From contig CAVNZM010000015.1 of NCBI GenBank assembly GCA_963693365.1, positions 5,518,001-5,582,000 of the forward strand: 64,000 bases of DNA. Direction: 5' to 3'. Numbering within the stretch: position 1 is the stretch's first letter; every line of letters begins with the position of its first letter. Under the pieces are notes generated by a model. It searched no databases. It saw nothing but the letters and a program-made list of their open reading frames with translations, and was not told the origin of the DNA. Shown here piece by piece: positions 1 to 15,589 of the stretch. Origin of the DNA: Amoebidium appalachense (Eukaryota > Ichthyosporea). The translations under genes and the position numbers were made by a program.

Positions 1-238
1 TATGATGTGCCTGTGTCCGTTTGTGTGTATGTGTGTTTGTGTGATTGTTTGGGCATGTCTGTAAATGTCCACATGGGCAGAGATGCATGCTTCTCCGCAG
101 GTGTGTGTGTGCATGCACGTGTGCATACCTTTCCATTCATTCTCTGCATGCAACCCCCTAAGAGACATGCACACGTGCACACATAATACATGCGTACTGC
201 ACACATGCAAGTGCACACACGTGCTAACCCTCTCCCAG

Positions 239-948
239 TACGGTGGTGAGCCTCACAATGTTGCCGAGCGAATTGCCGAGGCCATAGTCACCACACGTGC
301 ACACACCCCCATAGTCTGTACGTGTCTGCTTCCCCCCCCCCCCCCCCCCCCCCCCCCCTCCCCCCCCCCCCCCCTCCCCCCCTCCCCCCCTCCCCCTCCC
401 CCATATATCTCCCTCTCTTTCAACAAAACCCTATCACTTGATACAACCCAAGCCATTTGAGAGGGAGTGCTCTCAGATGGTTATTAATACGGTGTCATTA
501 GAAGTGTCCTGGATATGGCACGGACAGCAAGTGAAAGAGTAGTGTTGGGTTGACGCATGGTTAAAAGCCTGCAATGCGCACGTATGGGGGTGGAAAGAGA
601 GAGGGGCAGGGAGGGAGGGACAGACTAGAGGGAGGTGGTGGGATGGGTAGAGAGGGGGGACGGGATGAAGACAGGAAGGAGGAGGGTGAGGGGGAAGGGG
701 GGGGGGGGGTAAATGGAGAGAGAGTGAGAGGGGAGGTAGAGGTAAGGAGGGGAGGGGGAGGGGGAGAAAGAGGAAGATAGGGAACGAGATTAGCGGGGGG
801 AGGGTGGGGGGGAGGGGCGTTACTGAAACATAGTTTCTGCTCTTTCTATGTCCTCTCAGGGTTTCCGTGTCCCTTCCCTTTTTTCCCTTTTCATTGCACT
901 CAGTACTGTGTACGTCACCACATTCTCAACGCCACCCCCCCCACCCCC

Positions 949-997
<49 letters not shown>

Positions 998-1501
998 GCA
1001 CACACACACACACGCACACGCACACGCACACGCACACGCACACGCACACGCACACGCACACGCACACGCACACGCACACGCACACGCACACGCACACGCA
1101 CACGCACACGCACACGCACACGCAAACGCACACGCACACGCACACGCACACGCACACGCACACGCACACGCACACGCACACCTACACACACAGCCACACG
1201 GCAGCTGTCAGACATTGTAAGTGCTGCCCTTCCCAAAAAGACAAAACAGGCACGAGCAGCAAAGAAGCAAGCAGGTACACTCCCCATGCTCTCTCTTCCC
1301 ACCTCCCTCCCATCTTATGCTCTCCCAAATCGTCACTCCCTCGTTTTTGTTCTCCTTATGAAGATACCCCTCGCGGGGTGCATAAACATTTCCAAATTTG
1401 TTATCTGGCATCCTGTGCTAGTAGATCAGTTTTTGCGTGCGGTGGTGGTGGTGGCCGGGACCATGCGTTTTTTGAAATGGCTTCGTTTTATGAGAGAGGA
1501 A

Positions 1502-1532
<31 letters not shown>

Positions 1533-1784
1533 AAGCTGGGGGGCTGAAGAGAGGAAAGAACGTGTGTGCACGTGTGTGGGTGTGTGTGGGTGTGTGCACC
1601 CGTGAGGGATGGGGTGTGTATGGCGGAAGGAGGGGGGAAAGGAGGGGGGGGCGGAGGGGGGGAGGGGAATTGGGGGGAAGATAAGACCACCCACAACATG
1701 CCCACGCAGGGATGTTTGTTCTTCACCCCGCAACAAAAACATTTCAAGCCCTGCGCATCCTTGTCAACGATGAGGTATTTGCAG

Positions 1785-1827
<43 letters not shown>

Positions 1828-2051
1828 CCCGCCCTCCTCCCCTACCCTACTCCCGCCCCCTTGCCCGGCTCTTTGCCCATGCTCTCAGACCATATGAATA
1901 CCATAGATAGTGTTCAATTCTGTTAATACATTCAAGTGCACGTGCATTCTCCTACACTATAAAACGTGTTAGAACATAACTTGGCGTAATGCCCCAATGT
2001 TTTTTGGAAGCATTCCCGGAGGCATAATGTCTGCAACACATGCATAGGCAC

Positions 2052-2116
<65 letters not shown>

Positions 2117-2117
2117 G

Positions 2118-2166
<49 letters not shown>

Positions 2167-2318
2167 ACACACACACGCACACACAGACACACACACACAC
2201 GCACGCACATGCACATGCGCACACGCACACACACATGCACCCCCCTCCCCCTCCCCCCCTCCCCCCCCCACACACACAAGCTCACACACACTCGTGCGCA
2301 CACACGCACACACACGCG

Positions 2319-2367
<49 letters not shown>

Positions 2368-2386
2368 ACACGCACACACCCACATG

Positions 2387-2480
<94 letters not shown>

Positions 2481-2947
2481 CACGCACACACACACACACA
2501 CACACACACGAGCTTCCATGTACTTGCATGCAGGCAAGCACGCACCAATGTGCATTTACCCAAAAACCTCAACCATCAGAATAGAGATATCTCTGCACCC
2601 ACACTTCTTCCTCTTTTTGTTGAGTCAAAAAAGACGTGTGTGGAGTGTGGAAGGCACCGTGTGTTGCCGCGCCTTTTCCCCTTTCCTTGTTTGCAGCAGA
2701 GGGTTTTTTTTTGGGTTGGGGGGAGGGGGGGGGGAGGGGGGATGAGGGTTGGCGAGATTTGGATTTGTTTCGGGTTTTTTGGTTTTCACTGAGTGAGGGT
2801 ATGGGTTGCAGACCAGTGAGCTGGAGAAAGCACTAGATGCGGCACCAAGTCTTTTGGATGTGGGGGGAGACTGGCTGGTATATCCTCCCCCCCCCCCCCC
2901 CCCCCCCCGCCCCTTAGATTTTTCTTTTTCTTTTTGGTTTTTTTGAG

Positions 2948-3002
<55 letters not shown>

Positions 3003-3012
3003 GTTGTTGTTG

Positions 3013-3054
<42 letters not shown>

Positions 3055-3160
3055 CTCTACGTCACTGCTACCGACAGAGTCTGGTTACATGGACACGAAG
3101 TACATGAATCTTCCAAACATCCCCCCCCCCCCCCCCTCCCCCCTCCCCCCTCCGCCCCCC

Positions 3161-3216
<56 letters not shown>

Positions 3217-3504
3217 TCGCACACAACCAGCAGGCAAGGAAGAAGTATACTACTTTGAAACCAGAAACCTTCCTTTGACTTGAAATGAGATTAGGACAAC
3301 AAAGGCAATTGTTTCACACATGAGTCGACCAAGATGGTCTTTTCTAACCCCCCCTCCCCCCCAAACACGTACACACACACAAACACAAACACACACACAT
3401 CCCCCCCCCCCCCCCCTTCGACACACCTTCACCCCAGTTATTTCGTTCCACTCCGGAGAAGACTCGATCGTAAAGAAGTATTTACGCACAATTTTTGGTA
3501 AGAG

Positions 3505-3540
<36 letters not shown>

Positions 3541-4049
3541 ACCCCCCTCGGGTTTTCATGGCACGTAACCCACCCACCCACCCCATCCCACTAGGAAACA
3601 GTACAACTTAGCCGCATGTCAATGCTTTCCTTTTTAACCCCTTATGTTCTTCACACTTCATACTCAAAGAGAATACCACACTACTCATACGGAGATAGCA
3701 TACACTGCACACATGGTTTTCTGTGCTTGGGTTCATGTGCTTTCAGTGTGGGTGTCACCCTTTTGTTCCTCCTCTCTTCTGTCCCGGCACCTTCCCTTGT
3801 CATCTTATTCTCACATCATTCCTAATCCCCCCCAAAAGAACACTCCCACAGCTTACTTCCTGTATGTTTTGGGGAATATGGCATGCCACCCCTGTGGCGC
3901 TCAAGTCTCAAAATCCCCCCCCCCCCCCCCCCCCCCTCCCCTCTTCCCTTCCAACGCACCCACCCATAACACACAAGGCACAAAACAGGCCAATGTGCAG
4001 CGTGCACACACAAACACGCACACGCACACGCACACGCACACGCACACGC

Positions 4050-4093
<44 letters not shown>

Positions 4094-4234
4094 CTACTAC
4101 AACCACCCACTGCAGCCGGACCAACACCGCTCTTCAAAGAGATCACCCGCAAACCCATTGTTCCCAGCCAATCAGAAATCACCGCCAACCCACGTGCACG
4201 ATCTGCCAAACTGCGGGTAGCTGAGAAATGCTAA
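239..4234 (+). CDS. METTL15: METTL15/RsmH-like rRNA methyltransferase, 3' exons (left copy)
   Basis: SAM-dependent N4-cytidine rRNA methyltransferase of the MraW/RsmH family; the animal orthologue METTL15 methylates mitochondrial small-subunit rRNA. Six exons join in phase: 239-317 ([17 protein letters not shown]), 1194-1274 ([13 protein letters not shown]), 1710-1774 ([17 protein letters not shown]), 2812-2877 ([10 protein letters not shown]), 3438-3497 ([17 protein letters not shown]), 4116-4234 (RKPIVPS, then [15 protein letters not shown] and stop). These are the canonical blocks of the C-terminal half, in family order. All splice sites are GT-AG with matching phases, except that exon 2812-2877 has a run of 6 G where the inverted copy has 7, which breaks the frame before VISFHS (homopolymer error or real mutation). 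The SAM-binding exons of this copy would lie before the window. Family assignment is near certain; exon ends are inferred by eye. Confidence 0.9.
952..1192. repeat. (CA)n and (CACACG)n tract
   Basis: About 240 bp of CA dinucleotides passing into CACACG hexamers, ending at the acceptor of the METTL15 exon at 1194. Confidence 0.95.
2055..2512. repeat. (CA)n-rich tract inside METTL15 intron
   Basis: CA repeats with CG-containing interruptions and a C-rich island. The right-arm counterpart is the GT tract at 14160-14540. Confidence 0.95.
2951..3056. repeat. (GT)n followed by a long G-run
   Basis: About 50 bp of GT, a short GTT stretch, then about 40 G. The right arm has a C-rich run and a different CA-rich insert at this place. 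Confidence 0.95.
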
Positions 4235-4803
4235 GATGCCATGCTTACCATATTTGGAAGTGGTGGCGTGGATAACCCTAAATAGCCTGGAGGGCATGAA
4301 TGACCTTATATGTATGTAAATCGGATCTAACGAGAAAAACTCTAGTGGTGATGTTCGTTTTTGCTGGTGATATTGGCTAATAAGTATGAATATCAGAATG
4401 AAATATAACCATAAATCATGATGGTGGTGTGTATCAGTGCGTACCATATATGGTCATAATGGCATATGAATGTCAGCTCAGATCCCCGGCACAAATGGTC
4501 ATATCGAGCATGAATAATTTTAATGTCGAGTACGAGGTATCCCCAAAAGCCTCAGTGCCCACCAGTACTGGGGAAGTGGGCAAGGTAGCTTCTATTGAAC
4601 AGACAGTCTGCGTGACGCAAGTGCACACATTTGCTGTGAACCACATGGGGACAGGGAATTTCGATGACTGGTTAATACATGAATAAATGGTGGTGAGCTC
4701 ATAATGATTCCTAACGGCTATACAAGCACTTGGCACCATGTATGGTAAATACAGCAGAAATACACGTACAACCCCTCAACCCCTCAACCCCTCAATACCT
4801 CAA

Positions 4804-5187
4804 TCATTCAGTTGTTTGCACACTGGGCAACTGTGATGCTTGGTCTGTGGCGTTTTTCTTGAACGGGTAGTCAGCCGACAGCCCGGTTCGCACAAGGGCG
4901 TCCCACGTGTCCACCAGGGACCTTGCACGTGATGTCTCCATCTCCTTAGCCTGGAGCTGCATGTCCCTCTCATGCAGTTTCTCTTTCAGCTTCTCCATCT
5001 CTTCCTCCTGCTTCTCCTTCAGCTCCATTTCGCTTCGCAGCCAGGCCACCTCACCCTTGCCGCGCTCCACGTAGATGGTGCATGCGACAATTGCTGCAGC
5101 AAATCCTACCCATGTTCCAACGACCGGAGTACTTTTCTTGAAGCTTTCTAGCACAACTTGGAAAGTACTTGCAGAAGGGCTGGCCAT
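4804..5187 (-). CDS. Small single-pass membrane protein with coiled coil (left copy)
   Basis: Complete 127-residue frame from ATG to stop, convergent with the METTL15-like gene. A short N-terminus is followed by one hydrophobic segment (about residues 22-40, VVGTWVGFAAAIVACTIYV), a Lys/Glu-rich heptad region (about 41-85, ELKEKQEEEMEKLKEKL) and a polar tail. This suggests a membrane-anchored coiled-coil protein, probably oligomeric; its location cannot be told. The frame is kept in the inverted copy apart from one shift, which supports real coding. I do not recognise the family. The 3' flank carries three copies of CCCCTCAA. Confidence 0.6.
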   Translation of the reverse strand: MASPSASTFQVVLESFKKSTPVVGTWVGFAAAIVACTIYVERGKGEVAWLRSEMELKEKQEEEMEKLKEKLHERDMQLQAKEMETSRARSLVDTWDALVRTGLSADYPFKKNATDQASQLPSVQTTE

Positions 5188-5992
5188 ATCTGAAATATGT
5201 GAAACTGCTTGTCAGTCAACTCTGATGTCAGATGACATTAGCATGTGCCGTTCGTTCGTTCTCAAATTCTGTAAGATCTTTCCGAGGAATAAAATATACA
5301 TAAATTGATATTTATTCTCAGACAGCATCTCACACTACACCTACACACCCTCCCCCCCCCCCCCCCCCCCCCCCCCCTCCCTTCCCTTAAACAAACCAAA
5401 AAAGAGAGAGAGAGAGGGAATATATATATATATATATATCAGAAGCTGCCCCCCTCCCCCCCCCCCCCCCCCCCCCTCCCCCCCCTCCTTCTCCCCCCCC
5501 CCCCCCCCCCCACCCCCCCCCCCTGGATACCCACGGGCCCAGCTTTGGTCCATATGGTGCCCTGCGCCAACACACCACACATCTACGTGCCTACACACTA
5601 TGCACCGTGGCACCTTACGCACCAAGTCCCAGTTACCTGCTTTCTCCCCCCCCCCACACACACACCCCTCTCAGTCCTCTCTCTCTTTCTCTCACCAGCA
5701 CCAGCAACACTACACACTTGCCTACCAACTACGCACACGCCTACTCACCTGCCCCCCTACCCACTTCCCAGCACAAAAAAAGCACCAATAAGACAAGAGG
5801 GGAGAGGGCACAGAAGCAGGACGCATACGAGCGGGACAGGGGGATGTGGGGGAAAGTAGCGATTGAGGTTGGTATCAGAGGCAGAGAAAGAGAAAGCGAG
5901 GCATGTCTGTGGCCACCCTGCCCCCCACGGTGTTGGTTAACCCGTCAGATCCACGGGTTATACCAACACCCTCCCCCCCTGCCTGCACATTC

Positions 5993-7385
5993 TCACACCC
6001 GGGGTGACCCCTCCTTCCTCTTGGGGGTCGGGGGAGTGGGACCGGTGCTGTCCCGGTCCCCCCCCCCATCGCGTCGGGTGACATTTTGGTGGCTAACGTT
6101 AAATAAAGTTGTTCCCCCTCCTCCTGAGTCACCCTTCGAGCCGGCATCCTCCTTTTGGGTAATAAGAGAGACCTCTATACTACCAATCTCATTAGTGAAA
6201 CTACCGACGGAAACACCTGACCTAATCACTATAGGCTCGATGCCCGGATTCACTAATTCTATTTCTATTGTCGTTTCCGGCCATACCCTACTAAGGGTCC
6301 ATTGGGCCACCTCCTGAAATGGGGTTTTCGGAGTAAAAACCCCTAAATCCCCTATCCTAACATGATTGCCGGCCCGGACACGTACCGTTTGGCACTGATA
6401 AGGCTCGATTACTACTTCAGCTACCGTTCTAGCACCAGACTGATAACCGTCGAGCCCATCATGGGTTTTAATTTTAACGCCGGACTGCAATTCTACAACA
6501 TTCGTACGTTCAAACAAAGCATTCACATGTCTACGGAAAAATGGGGCTCCCAACAAAACACTTTGAGCTAAATCCTTAACCACATAACAAGCAATATGCA
6601 TAGCCTGGCCACCTATCTCACACGGCAACACACAAACACCTTCCACAGACATACTACTATTATTAGCACTACCTAAGGCTGTGCTAGAAGCATCTAAAAT
6701 AGGAATTTCCCCCCCGGCCTGATTAAAACGACGAATAAACGAAGCATGCACACAATTAACCTGAGCCCCTCCATCGAGCAAAGCAACAGCCTTCAACTTA
6801 CCATCAGCTAACCATACGTCTATATAATGCCGGCTAAAACCAACTAAATCCTCCTCCAATTCAAGCAACACATCATCACTCACACCCAATCCCTGCCCAC
6901 GAAGACTCACACCCTCGATACCTACGTGCAACATACCTACCTGTGGTGCCTGCACGGGTGGGGTGGGGTGTGTATGTGATGTGGGTGGTGGTGGAGTGTG
7001 TGTGTGTGATGTGTGGGTGGGTGGTGTGTGTGTGTTTGGTGTATGTGTGGGTGTGTGTGTGGGTGTAGGTGTGTCTGCAACCGTCGTATGTTGTTGTTGT
7101 GGTGTGTTTCTACGTGTCTGTGCCTTCCCCCCCCCTTCCCCCTTTACTCGTGTGTGTCCCCCCCCCTCCCAGAAACAATGGCACAGAAACCCCCTCCGGT
7201 GTGGTTAGAACAAACACCGGGTTGGGACAAGAAACACTGAGACCATCCACTTGTGGCTGGGGAACCTCCCCTAACCACAAAACATTCACACCATTCATAC
7301 CTTTGGTAGAGTCACCCCACAAACATTCATGCCATACCACCTCGACGCTGTCTTGAGGACCCACGACGATGCCCGGCTCCCACAC
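5993..7385 (-). mobile_element. LTR-retrotransposon polyprotein fragment with retropepsin domain
   Basis: An open frame (6955-5993) reads as a retroviral-type aspartic protease of a Ty3/gypsy-like element: the active-site-like block ALLDGGAQVNCVHASFI (about residues 58-74) and the flap/C-terminal block VLLGAPFFRRHVNALF (about 133-148), followed by the usual linker. The canonical D-T/S-G is D-G-G here, so activity is doubtful. Upstream on the same strand (7385-7110) another open stretch (VVWHECLWGDSTKG) may be the preceding polyprotein part, separated by GT-rich sequence. No reverse transcriptase or LTRs are recognised beside it, so this is a remnant. Confidence 0.7.
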
Positions 7386-8123
7386 GTATCGGGGCGGTGA
7401 GGGGGCAAAGGGAAGCTTAACCTGGGGTGGGGGAGGGTGAAGGCCTAAAGGCGGGGCCCTTTGTCTGTCTTATGGCTAGAGCCCACTGCTCACGCACATG
7501 GCTACACTGGCACGTGGTTATGTTTTGTGCTACTGTTTATGGGAGGTGTGTGGAAGCGTGTTTGTGGAAGCGTGTGATAAGAGTGCTGGGCATAGTATAA
7601 CCACATATTTGTGTGTGCTGTGTATGTTCTCATGCGCGTCAAGAGGTTAAAATGTACGTGTTTGTGTTATGTGTGGCACCTAGTAAACATGCAGATAGGC
7701 AAAGAAGCAGAAGCAAGAGCGAGCAATTATTAGTTAGTTTTTAGCCTTACTTGGAACGTTTATTCAGCTATCTAGGAAAGGCTAGCCGCGTGAGTGTGCG
7801 CAATACACTCTATCAACGTGGCTGGATAAGTGTCATCTTCACTTAATTCTCAGCAAGACTTAGAAGTTGAGTTTGGTATTTATTTATTAGTTGTTGTAGT
7901 TTGTTTCCTTTTCCTTTCTTCATTTCTTTCTTTCTTTTCCGTTTCCGTGTACACGACATCTTAGATCTGTGTACGTATCGACATACTTAGCTCGCGCACA
8001 CGTATTGTCGTTTGCGTCAAAATCTATATATGTCATCCAATCATATCTCGTTTGTATTTTCCCAAATATAGTAGGGGTTTACGCTGTTTACTCGAGGCAA
8101 AGAGAACCAGTCTCAGGTATGGG

Positions 8124-8623
8124 NNNNNNNNNNNNNNNNNNNNNNNNNNNNNNNNNNNNNNNNNNNNNNNNNNNNNNNNNNNNNNNNNNNNNNNNNNNNN
8201 NNNNNNNNNNNNNNNNNNNNNNNNNNNNNNNNNNNNNNNNNNNNNNNNNNNNNNNNNNNNNNNNNNNNNNNNNNNNNNNNNNNNNNNNNNNNNNNNNNNN
8301 NNNNNNNNNNNNNNNNNNNNNNNNNNNNNNNNNNNNNNNNNNNNNNNNNNNNNNNNNNNNNNNNNNNNNNNNNNNNNNNNNNNNNNNNNNNNNNNNNNNN
8401 NNNNNNNNNNNNNNNNNNNNNNNNNNNNNNNNNNNNNNNNNNNNNNNNNNNNNNNNNNNNNNNNNNNNNNNNNNNNNNNNNNNNNNNNNNNNNNNNNNNN
8501 NNNNNNNNNNNNNNNNNNNNNNNNNNNNNNNNNNNNNNNNNNNNNNNNNNNNNNNNNNNNNNNNNNNNNNNNNNNNNNNNNNNNNNNNNNNNNNNNNNNN
8601 NNNNNNNNNNNNNNNNNNNNNNN
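8124..8623. other. Assembly gap (500 N)
   Basis: Exactly 500 undetermined bases, the conventional fixed-size scaffold gap, so the true distance and the relative orientation of the flanking contigs are not given by the sequence. It lies between the two arms of the inverted duplication. Confidence 0.99.
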
Positions 8624-9727
8624 TACTTTTTCGAAGAACACTTCCTTTCGATTGACCGGTCTTCCTATTCCTGTTCAGAGCACCTATGACTATTTGGGTA
8701 TTCCTTTTACTGCACGGGGTATTGATTTCCGCAAGCTCCTCACGGCACGGATCGTGCGAAGGGTAAGCTTCACATCGTGTCAAATATGTTTCAACAGGAG
8801 TCTGTGATCCATCCTGCGAACCTTCTTCTCTACTATAAAACTTTTTTACGGCCGACTTTCGAATATGGACTTCCGCTATTGGCCTGCGCCCCACCTCGCG
8901 AGGCGGCAATGGCGCTGAACGAGTTCGACGATTTTCAGGGTACTGCGCTGCGCACTTTGTTTCGTACTCGGAAAGTTTGTGCCTCCCTTAATCAGTATGT
9001 TTGGATTGTCGTCTGCTGTTTGTCGTATGGAGGAATTGTCTCGTCGTTTTTGTTTTCATTTAGTTAGGCTACCTGATGGTCACCCTCTTTATGCTTTCTT
9101 TCCCCCCCCCCCTCCATCCCTCTTCCCCCCCAATTCACCAACGCTACTTTTGAATGTCCTCAGCCTACCCTCTTTCCACCTGATTCTTCCTCTCGCTATC
9201 TCACTCCCTCTTTCTTTTCTCTTCCTGTTTTTTCTGCCTTTTCGCGTTATTACCATACGCAGTATAAGTTTCTTTCTCGTTCTGATAGAGAAATCAAAGG
9301 TAAAACTCAGTCGGCATGTGTTATGTTCCTTAGGCAACACCGTACTGATCATTATCCCTTTTTGGGAGCTTTGGCAGGATACATTTCTCCTGCTGTACGT
9401 ATGGATACCGGCACCCTAGTAGATAAGTCTGTATGGTGCTCTGATGTTGATATTGCCTGGGAAGTTGTGCAGTGGCGCTGTAATTCTTGTTTTCATCGCC
9501 GCTGGTGCCACTTTTGTGCTGACCTTTTTAATCGCAAGCATGTTGATAGGTGTGAATTTTTATGTCGCGTTTTACCTCTTTCCCTACGGGTATCTGCTAC
9601 ACTAGCTGGCAATGTGAACACTTTAGACTTTTTGTTGAATTCTGTTGGTCGTCACATTGAGTATTTATATGATTTTCACACAGTGTTCAGGTATCTCAGT
9701 ATGCACTTGTTACTGGATAACTCGTGA
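8624..9727 (+). mobile_element. Broken non-LTR retrotransposon (LINE) reverse transcriptase C-terminus
   Basis: Pieces of a LINE polyprotein in three frames: VQSTYDYLGIPFTARGIDFR, then LLLYYKTFLRPTFEYGLPLL (the thumb region typical of LINE reverse transcriptases), then RMEELSRRFCFHLVRLPDG, then a Cys/His cluster RCNSCFHRRWCHFCADLFN with HVDRC, the usual C-terminal zinc-binding tail. At least two frame changes (near 8760 and 8975) and a low-complexity insert near 9105-9130 show it is dead. Its 5' part lies in or beyond the N gap. Confidence 0.75.
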
Positions 9728-10299
9728 AGTTTTTATTGTCTTCTCAGTATGCCGTGCATACTTGCACATCTTTCCGTCGAATAAATCCAGTCAAAATAAA
9801 AATATTTGTACTGCGCCCTATGAGCCATTTCTATTAGACCACTGCAAGGGGGAGTGGCTCAATCGCCAGTGCCCGGTGATCAACGTTACCGTCAGGTGGT
9901 ACCGTGGGGAAGTCGACTGAACCAACTATCAAGTATATACAAACCAACATTTATTACTCCAATACCGGTATTTTCTACAAAATTGATATTGTAGACAATC
10001 TTGGTTACTTAATTTGCATCAAAGTTTGGTCTTTTCTTCTTCGACATCATTGTGAAAGCAGTCATACACCATATATGGTGAGAAGATAATCCAATCAATG
10101 CTTATACTAGGTACATAGTCGCATGACCTTTTCCAGTGTATTATTTTTGTAACATTGTTACAAACTACTGCCGGTTTAAAACATAATCAGTCAAGCGATC
10201 GCCGAGCAATAAATCCGAATCAACCCTTCCCAATGAAATCCATTTTCTGTAAATTGATCCGATAAAGATAAGTGAAGCCCAATCAAACCGAAGCAGATC

Positions 10300-10350
10300 G
10301 GCTGTGACCAAGGCCTCCTAAATGTGCTATTTAGGAGGCCTTGGCTGTGA
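10300..10350. repeat. 16-bp perfect hairpin flanked by 8-bp direct repeats
   Basis: Stem CCAAGGCCTCCTAAAT (10308-10323) pairs with its exact complement at 10329-10344 around a 5-nt loop. GGCTGTGA occurs immediately on both sides (10300-10307, 10343-10350). A run of about 28 A follows at 10395. Confidence 0.85.
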
Positions 10351-10389
10351 CGCAGTTCTGACGACAAAGTTCCGGGTGGTGTCCCTTTT

Positions 10390-10424
<35 letters not shown>

Positions 10425-10583
10425 AAGGAGACACCGCCTCTGTAGGTGGTAGAGAATTAATATCAATTTATGTATATTTTATTCCTCGGAAAGATCTTAC
10501 AGAATTTGAGAACGAACGAACGGCACATGATAATGTCGTCTGACATCAGAGTTGACTGACATGCAGTTTCACAGATTTCAGAC

Positions 10584-11065
10584 ATGGCCAGCCCTTCTGC
10601 AAGTACTTTCCAAGTTATGCTGGAAAGCTTCAAGAAAAGTACTCCGGTCGTTGGAACATGGGTAGGAATTGCTGCAGCAATTGTCGCATGCACCATCTAC
10701 GTGGAGCACGGCAGGGGTGAGGTGGCCCGGCTGCGAGCGGAATGGAGCTGAAGGAGAAGCTGAAGGAGAAGCAGGAGGAAGAGAGGGAGGCCCGGCTGCG
10801 AAGCGAAATGGAGCTGAAGGAGAAGCTGAAGGAAGAGAGGGAGAAGCTGAAAGAGAAGCAGGAGGAAGAAAGGGAGAAGCTGAAAGCGAAACTGCATGAG
10901 AGGGACATGCAGCTCCAGGCTAAGGAGATTGAGACATCACGTGCAAGGTCCCTGGTGGACACGTGGGACGCCCTTGTGCGCACCGGGCTGTCGGCTGACT
11001 ACCCGTTCAAGAAAAACGCCACAGACCAAGCATCACAGTTGCCCAGTGTGCAAACAACTAAATGA
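10584..11065 (+). pseudogene. Small membrane/coiled-coil gene, frameshifted longer copy (right arm)
   Basis: Inverted counterpart of the gene at 4804-5187. The first 54 codons run from ATG through the same membrane segment and stop early, because CTGCGAGCGG lacks one A compared with CTGCGAAGCGA in the other copy. The second frame (10742-11065) continues the coiled coil and the identical tail (SRARSLVDTWDALVRTGLSA). The coiled-coil part is expanded: KEKLKEKQEEERE-type blocks recur about three times against about one in the left copy, a coding VNTR. Either a broken allele, or an intact longer allele with one consensus error. Confidence 0.6.
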
Positions 11066-11634
11066 TTGAGGTATTGAGGTATTGAGGGGTTGAGGAGTTG
11101 TACGTGCATTTCTGCTGTATTTACCATACATGGTGCTAAGTGCTTGTATAGCCGTTAGGAATCATTATGAGCTCACCACCATTTATTCATGTATTGACCA
11201 GTCATCGAAATTCCCTGTCCCCATGTGGTTCACAGCAAATGTGTGCACTTGCGTCACGCAGACTGTCTGTTCAATAGAAGCGACCTTGCCCACTTCCCCA
11301 GTACTGGTGGGCACTGAGGCTTTTGGGGATATCTCGTACTCGACATTAAAATTATTCATGCTCGATATGACCATTTGTGCCGGGGATCTGAGCTGACATT
11401 CATACGCCATTATGACCATATATGGTACGCACTGATACACACCACCATCATGATTTATGGTTATATTTCATTCTGATATTCATACTTATTAGCCAATATC
11501 ACCAGCAAAAACGAACATCACCACTAGAGTTTTTCTCGTTAGATCCGATTTACATACATATAAGGTCATTCATGCCCTCCAGGCTATTTAGGGTAATCCA
11601 CGCCACCACTTCCAAATATGGTAAGCATGGCATC

Positions 11635-14888
<3,254 letters not shown>

Positions 14889-15493
14889 CTGCGTGGGCAT
14901 GTTGTGGGTGATCTTATCTTCCCCCCTTTCCCCTCCCCCCACCTCCCCCCTCCTTCCCCCATACACACCCCATCCCTCACGGGTGCACACACCCACACAC
15001 GTGCACACACGTTCTTTCCTCTCTTCAGCCCCCCACCTTTCACCCCCCCCCCCCCCCCCCCCCCCTTCTTCCTCTCTCATAAAACGAACCCATTTCAAAA
15101 AACGCATCGTCCCAGCCACCACCACCACCGCACGCAAAAACTGACCTGAAGGAACCAATCAGAGTCAATCCCTCTAGACCTACCTATTATTTTTTATCTG
15201 TATAAGGTTGGTTGTGGCTAGAGTGGGTGGGTGGGTGGTTGTGCAGGTGCGTGCTTTAAGCATAATTTGTGTGTACGTGTCTGTGTGTACGTGTGTGTGT
15301 GTACGTGTCTGTGTGTATGTGTCTGTGTGTACGTGTCTGTGTGTATGTGTCTGTGTGTACGTGTCTGTGTGTACGTTGCACATGGACATGGACGGCTCTG
15401 CCCGATGTGTGTGCATGGCTCTCATTGTAATTTTTCATGGTTCTTTTATTTCCTTCACCTTTTCTTTCTTTCTTTTCTTCTTCTTTTCTTCCT

Positions 15494-15494
15494 T

Positions 15495-15529
<35 letters not shown>

Positions 15530-15547
15530 GAGGGTGGTGAGGGGGGA

Positions 15548-15588
<41 letters not shown>
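15494..15588. repeat. Long G-rich homopolymer tract
   Basis: Two runs of more than 30 G separated by GAGAGGGTGGTGAGG-type sequence. No gene is seen from 15142 to 16065: it holds ACGTGTCTGTGTGT-type repeats (15270-15375), this tract, and GGGTGGGTG repeats (15910-16060). Confidence 0.9.

Positions 15589-15589
<1 letters not shown>

Larger units (their letters stand above)
1427..5319 (+). repeat. Left arm of large inverted duplication
   Basis: Unique sequence here recurs as the reverse complement at about 10452-15142: METTL15 3' exons, the 3' flank, the membrane/coiled-coil gene, and the non-coding stretches between them. The outer breakpoint is at TCAGTTTTTGCGTGCGG (1427); the inner edge is near 5319. 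Simple-repeat lengths differ between arms, while the unique sequence is nearly identical. Confidence 0.9.

Noticed and set aside
848-2836. Long open frames of HTHTHT, CVCVCV and RTRTRT
   Set aside because: They are translations of CA/GT and CACACG repeats, open in several frames on both strands. The same applies at 13-15, 36-38, 43-45 and 50-51 kb.
3843-3905. Extra METTL15 exon ([12 protein letters not shown])
   Set aside because: The matching place in the right arm is replaced by unrelated sequence, and the exons on both sides already join in phase.
4473-4739. 85- and 88-codon ORFs on opposite strands, conserved in both arms of the duplication
   Set aside because: Both strands are open over the same bases and arm identity is too high to show codon selection; it is likely the 3' flank of two convergent genes.
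4766-4797. Telomere-like CCCCTCAA repeats
   Set aside because: Only three copies, inside unique sequence and one fewer in the other arm.
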